Assembly (NCBI GenBank): GCA_016872875.1
Contig: VGYW01000457.1
Span: 1-6,530 of the forward strand
Source: Planctomycetota bacterium
Lineage (GTDB): Bacteria > Planctomycetota > PUPC01 > DSUN01
DNA length: 6,530 bases
Direction: 5' to 3'
Shown here: positions 3,598 to 6,530 of the stretch, one piece after another
How the letters are laid out: each line of letters starts with the position of its first letter
How positions within the stretch are numbered: the stretch's first letter is position 1
Position numbers and translations under genes: made by a program
Notes under the pieces: model-generated
Databases searched by the model: none
What the model saw: only the letters and a program-made list of their open reading frames with translations
Told to the model about the DNA's origin: nothing

Positions 3598-6530
3598 GAA
3601 CCGCGCCCAAGTCGCCCATCTCCGTAGCTCTGGTTACGGATCGCGGATTGCGGATTACGGATTCCCGCTTCTCGCCTTGCTCCTTGCCGCCAACACCTCC
3701 TTCGCCGCCCAGCCCCTCGAACGCGGCAAGGTGGCCACGTGGTACTACCGCTGCGAGCTGGACGACACGGACCAGCCCTATTCGCTCTGGCTGCCGAAGG
3801 ACTACGACGAGGGCAAGAAGTGGCCGCTCGCCATCCAACTCCACGGCCTCGGCGGCAGCCACCGCATCGGCGGGCCGCCCAGGGAGCTCGAGGACTGGGT
3901 GGTCGCCTCGCCCGACGGACGCGGGAACACCGATTACAAGCTCTGGGGCGAACTGGACGTGGTCCGCGTGGTCGAGGAGGTGAAGAAGCACCTGAGCATT
4001 GACCCCGACCGCGTGGTGCTCTACGGCTTCTCGATGGGCGGGTCGGGGAGCTGGCAGGTGGGCGTCCATTTCCCCGACCTCTTCGCGGGCCTCGGCCCGG
4101 TGTGCGGCAACGCCGACCACCGCGTGTGGGAACGCGAGTGGAGCTGGGGCGAGCGCAACCCCACCTGGATGAGCCCCAGGAAGGCCTGGGTGGAGGCGAC
4201 CGAAAGCCCCGCCTTCTTCGCCGAAAACCTCATCAACCTCCCCTCGATGCCCCTCCACGGGGACAAGGATAACGTGGTCCCCTGCGGCCACAGCCGCTCG
4301 ATGGCCGCCGAGCTTCTCAAGGTGGGCGCGCCCTGCAACTACGTGGAGATTCCAGGGGCCGGCCACGGCGTCCCCGGCGACAAGATCGCCGAGATGCTCA
4401 AGTGGCTCCGCGACCAGAAGCGCGACCCCTGGCCGAGGCGGGTCGTCTTCAAGACCGCTTGGCGGCGCCACCCCGGCGCCTACTGGGTGCGGCTCCACCG
4501 CTTCGAGCGCCCCTTCACCTTCGCCCGCCTCGAGGCCGAGGCGGTTGACAAGAGCTTCGTGCGGGTGAAGACCGAGAATCTCGAGGAGTTCTCCCTTCAA
4601 CTCGCCGCCCCGCTCTTCGACGCAGGAGGGCCGGTCCGCGTGAGCGTGGACGGCGCGGAGCAGTATCGCGGCAAGGCGCCCGACGACGGCTGGCTCCGCC
4701 TCCGCAGGCGCGGCGCCAAGTGGGCGCCCGCGAAGGAGCCCGACGGCCTCCACAAGACCCCACAGCTCGAAGGCCCGGTCGAGCACGCCTTCATGTCCAG
4801 CTTCGTCATCGTCTTCGGCACCAGCGGCGACGACGAGCGGGCCAAGCGCGTGGCCGCCGACGAGGCGCGCCTCCTGGCCGACTTCTGGAACCGCTGGGCG
4901 CGCGGAAGGTGCCGCATCAAGCCCGACCGCGAGGTGAAGGACGACGACATCGCCCGGTGCAACCTCATCCTCGTCGGCGACCCCGCCACCAACAGCCTCA
5001 TCCCCCGCGTCATGCCCGACCTCCCCATCCGCATCGAGGGCAAGAGCATCCTCTTCGGCGACAAGCGCTTCACGGGCGACGACCTCGGCCTCAAGCTCAT
5101 CTACCCCAACCCCCTCAACCCGCAGCGTTACGTGGCGCTCTTCACCGGCACCACTTGGCGCGGAGTCTTCGAGATCATCGGCCGCTTCGGCAACTGGTTC
5201 GACTGGGGCATCCTCGACGGCTTCCACTGGGCCGACTTCGAGGTCTTCGACAACCTCACCTACAGCCCCGAGACCGCGCTGGCAATCGGCTACTTCGACA
5301 ACGACTGGCGGCTGAACCCGGACTGGCACGTGACGGGGGACGAGAAGCTGCGGCAGGCCCGCCCGCCCCGCCGAACCCCCGAGTACCGCACGCCGCCAGA
5401 GGGCGTGGGCGAGCTTCACCTCAGCGAGCTCGAGCCCACCTTCACCCGCCCCGAGAAGGGCTGCGTGGGGCGCGACCGCTCCTTCAACGCCTTCCCCCTG
5501 ACCCTTCGCTCCGCTCAGGGGGGCGGCCGCACCTTCAGCCGGGGACTCGGCATCCACCCCAACTGCGAGCTAGGCTTCAACCTGGAGGGCCGCTTCTCCG
5601 TCTTCGAGGCCGTCGTCGGCTCCGACCTCGAGGACGAGAAAGCCGTCTCCGAGGCACGCGACAAGGCCGAGAGCTTCGAGTTCATGGTCGTCGGCGACGG
5701 CCGCACCCTCTACCAGACCGGGCGGATGCGGTGGGACAGCGAGCCGCGCCACATCTACGTCCCCATCCCCGGCGTGCGCAACCTCGAGCTGAAGATGCAC
5801 CGCCGCAGCGGCCCGCGCTGGCTCAGCGGCCCGGCCGACTGGGCTATCGCCCGCGTGGGCGAGCCACTCTCCAACCGCGTGGCGGTGAAGGCCAAGGCCG
5901 AGGGCGCCACGCGGCTCGCCGAGTCCCTGCCACTCGATGGCGCCTGGAAGCTGGCCGGCTTCCCCGTCGGCGAGGGGATAGGCCGCGAGGCGCACCGCGC
6001 CGCGCCTGAGGCCCAGGCCGAAGCAATCACCGCCCCAGTCCCAGGCTCCGTCTACAGTGCTCTTGGTGGCACAGGCTTCCAGCCTGTGGGCGCCGACCTG
6101 CGCGACGTGCTCGACAGCGAGTGGTGGTATTGGCGCGAGTTCGAGTTGCCGCGCAGTTGGGAGGGGCGCTCGGTGTGGGTGGAGCTCGACGGCGCGGCGC
6201 ACCAGGCCGATTGCTGGCTGAACGGCCGCTGGGTGGGCCGCTCGATGGGGCCGTTCGTCCAGGGGCGCTTCGACGCCACGCTGGGCGCGAAGCTCGGAGC
6301 CAGGAACGCCATCGCGGTCCGCGTCACGCCCTCCCCCGCCGACTTCACGAAGGGCGCCGAGCCTTTCCGCCTCCCGCCCGCGTCCCGACTCGTCACTGCG
6401 CAGGAGTTGGCCCGCGGCGGCACCCCGCCGCTCGGCCTCTGGCAGCCCGTGCGGGTCCGCAGCGCCGGCCCGTGCCTCCTCCGCGACCTCGCGGTGGAAA
6501 CCATCGAGCTTAATGACCACGCGGCGCGCC
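3578..6530 (+). CDS. Secreted esterase-NPCBM-GH2 multidomain protein, 5' part (3' end outside window)
   Basis: A stop-free frame of 984 codons runs off the right edge. Residues 29-44 ('FPLLALLLAANTSFAA') form a signal-peptide core with a likely cleavage before Gln45, so the product is exported. Residues ~47-280 are an alpha/beta-hydrolase of the esterase/S9-peptidase type: His89-Gly90 oxyanion loop, nucleophile Ser152 in 'GFSMGG', Asp231 in 'HGDKD' and His263 in 'GAGHG', a complete triad. Residues ~285-620 are a less defined region often following such domains in planctomycete-type proteins. Residues ~628-760 are an NPCBM carbohydrate-binding module ('GCVGRDRSFN', 'RGLGIHPNCEL', 'VVGSDLEDEKA', 'ADWAIARV'). 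Residues ~784-984 are the GH2 N-terminal sugar-binding domain ('EWWYWREFELP', 'CWLNGRWVG', 'GLWQPVRV'). It probably deacylates and binds a polysaccharide, with a glycosidase part downstream. The start is doubtful: ATG 3578 lies inside the methyltransferase gene with a poor ribosome-binding site (AAGGA 14 nt upstream), and no ATG or GTG occurs between it and the signal peptide. Confidence 0.8.
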   Translation, partial: MSSRASENRAQVAHLRSSGYGSRIADYGFPLLALLLAANTSFAAQPLERGKVATWYYRCELDDTDQPYSLWLPKDYDEGKKWPLAIQLHGLGGSHRIGGPPRELEDWVVASPDGRGNTDYKLWGELDVVRVVEEVKKHLSIDPDRVVLYGFSMGGSGSWQVGVHFPDLFAGLGPVCGNADHRVWEREWSWGERNPTWMSPRKAWVEATESPAFFAENLINLPSMPLHGDKDNVVPCGHSRSMAAELLKVGAPCNYVEIPGAGHGVPGDKIAEMLKWLRDQKRDPWPRRVVFKTAWRRHPGAYWVRLHRFERPFTFARLEAEAVDKSFVRVKTENLEEFSLQLAAPLFDAGGPVRVSVDGAEQYRGKAPDDGWLRLRRRGAKWAPAKEPDGLHKTPQLEGPVEHAFMSSFVIVFGTSGDDERAKRVAADEARLLADFWNRWARGRCRIKPDREVKDDDIARCNLILVGDPATNSLIPRVMPDLPIRIEGKSILFGDKRFTGDDLGLKLIYPNPLNPQRYVALFTGTTWRGVFEIIGRFGNWFDWGILDGFHWADFEVFDNLTYSPETALAIGYFDNDWRLNPDWHVTGDEKLRQARPPRRTPEYRTPPEGVGELHLSELEPTFTRPEKGCVGRDRSFNAFPLTLRSAQGGGRTFSRGLGIHPNCELGFNLEGRFSVFEAVVGSDLEDEKAVSEARDKAESFEFMVVGDGRTLYQTGRMRWDSEPRHIYVPIPGVRNLELKMHRRSGPRWLSGPADWAIARVGEPLSNRVAVKAKAEGATRLAESLPLDGAWKLAGFPVGEGIGREAHRAAPEAQAEAITAPVPGSVYSALGGTGFQPVGADLRDVLDSEWWYWREFELPRSWEGRSVWVELDGAAHQADCWLNGRWVGRSMGPFVQGRFDATLGAKLGARNAIAVRVTPSPADFTKGAEPFRLPPASRLVTAQELARGGTPPLGLWQPVRVRSAGPCLLRDLAVETIELNDHAAR
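3636..3663 (+). repeat. Tandem heptamer array, (A/G)CGGATT, four units, at the 5' end of the esterase-GH2 gene
   Basis: The units are ACGGATC, GCGGATT, GCGGATT and ACGGATT. The reverse complement is AATCCG(C/T), differing from the AATCCGA array at 702-736 only in the last base, so the same repeat class occurs in the opposite orientation 39 nt beyond the methyltransferase stop. It is translated as residues ~20-29 of the downstream protein, directly before its signal-peptide core, where a native start codon would be expected. Confidence 0.88.
5494..5523 (+). repeat. Small inverted repeat (CCCCCTGA / TCAGGGGG) inside the NPCBM module
   Basis: The arm at 5494-5501 is perfectly complementary to TCAGGGGG starting at 5515, with a 13-nt loop, and there is one further G at 5523. 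It encodes the end of 'FPLTL' and 'RSAQGGG' in the NPCBM domain, where members usually have a shorter turn before the 'GLG.H' strand. It is not followed by a T-run and lies mid-gene, so it is not a terminator. It may be a small dispersed repeat that inserted in frame. Confidence 0.55.
6070..6088 (+). repeat. 19-nt palindrome CACAGGCT-TCC-AGCCTGTG inside the GH2 sugar-binding domain
   Basis: Perfect 8-nt arms at 6070-6077 and 6081-6088 surround a 3-nt loop. It is translated as 'GTGFQPVG', between 'APVPGSVYSAL' and 'DSEWWYWREF', replacing the family's usual loop ('.AGKIPDP..G.ND'). From memory, very similar 'ACAGGCTTCCAGCCTGT' palindromes are dispersed in many copies in planctomycete-like genomes, as in 'TGFQPV' and 'TGWKPV' stretches. 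Copy number cannot be checked from this window. Confidence 0.75.

Noticed and set aside
3598..3635. Terminator after the methyltransferase
   Set aside because: No hairpin followed by a T-run is present; the short interval goes directly into the heptamer array and the next gene.
3581..5557. Long open frame on the - strand (658 codons) opposite the esterase-NPCBM protein
   Set aside because: Its translation is a low-complexity Ala/Gly/Glu/Val/Leu mix without recognisable motifs, as expected opposite a strongly GC3-biased gene. The + strand frame has a signal peptide, a catalytic triad and domain signatures.
4720..6009. 429-codon + strand frame overlapping the esterase-NPCBM-GH2 gene
   Set aside because: Very rich in Arg, Pro and His with no domain pattern; it is an out-of-frame reading of the real gene, which is uninterrupted here.
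1..6530. Circular or tandem arrangement, because the window ends in a GH2 sugar-binding domain and begins in the following GH2 sandwich
   Set aside because: Joining base 6530 to base 1 puts the two reading frames out of register, and no sequence is shared between the ends. Two separate GH2-like genes are the simpler reading.

Overview
The window is a high-GC (flanks roughly 70%) stretch of bacterial DNA. It most resembles a Planctomycetota or other PVC-superphylum genome, or a similar polysaccharide-degrading lineage known mainly from metagenomes. That placement is an inference. It rests on two flanking genes of the large secreted carbohydrate-processing type (GH2-like folds, an NPCBM module, an esterase domain with a signal peptide) and on short heptamer and palindromic repeats scattered through their coding sequence. 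No rRNA, tRNA, transposase, integrase or CRISPR array is visible.

Layout, all on the + strand. (1) Positions 1-1516: the 3' part of a GH2-like gene, open at the left edge. It has an immunoglobulin-like sandwich, a degenerate TIM barrel and a C-terminal beta-rich domain. Two back-to-back heptamer arrays (641-689 and 702-736) are translated in frame inside the barrel, starting at the Gly-Glu that lines up with the GH2 acid/base Asn-Glu. (2) Positions 1513-3597: a two-gene cassette of visibly lower GC, consisting of a 270-residue putative restriction endonuclease and a 422-residue SPPY-type amino DNA methyltransferase. Together they look like a type II restriction-modification (RM) system. The first gene overlaps the upstream stop codon by 4 nt (ATGA) and the two are 3 nt apart. 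(3) Positions 3578-6530: a 984-codon reading frame that runs off the right edge. It encodes a signal peptide, an alpha/beta-hydrolase with a complete Ser-Asp-His triad, a conserved linker region, an NPCBM carbohydrate-binding module and the start of a GH2 sugar-binding domain. It has no stop codon inside the window, so a caller requiring a complete ORF would miss it.

How the genes fit together: the two outer genes look like parts of a polysaccharide-utilisation locus acting in the cell envelope. The RM pair is functionally unrelated, differs in base composition, and sits exactly between the end of one gene and the start of the next, as expected of a horizontally acquired defence cassette. It has no recognisable promoter or controller gene of its own, and the endonuclease ribosome-binding site lies inside the end of the GH2-like gene, so the pair may be co-transcribed with it. 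The downstream gene seems to have lost its native start: the only usable ATG lies inside the methyltransferase gene and puts about 28 unusual residues in front of the signal peptide.

The most unusual observations are the related heptamer arrays in opposite orientation on either side of the RM pair, the array encoding part of a glycosidase active-site loop, and the lone endonuclease/methyltransferase pair whose endonuclease I cannot place in a named family.
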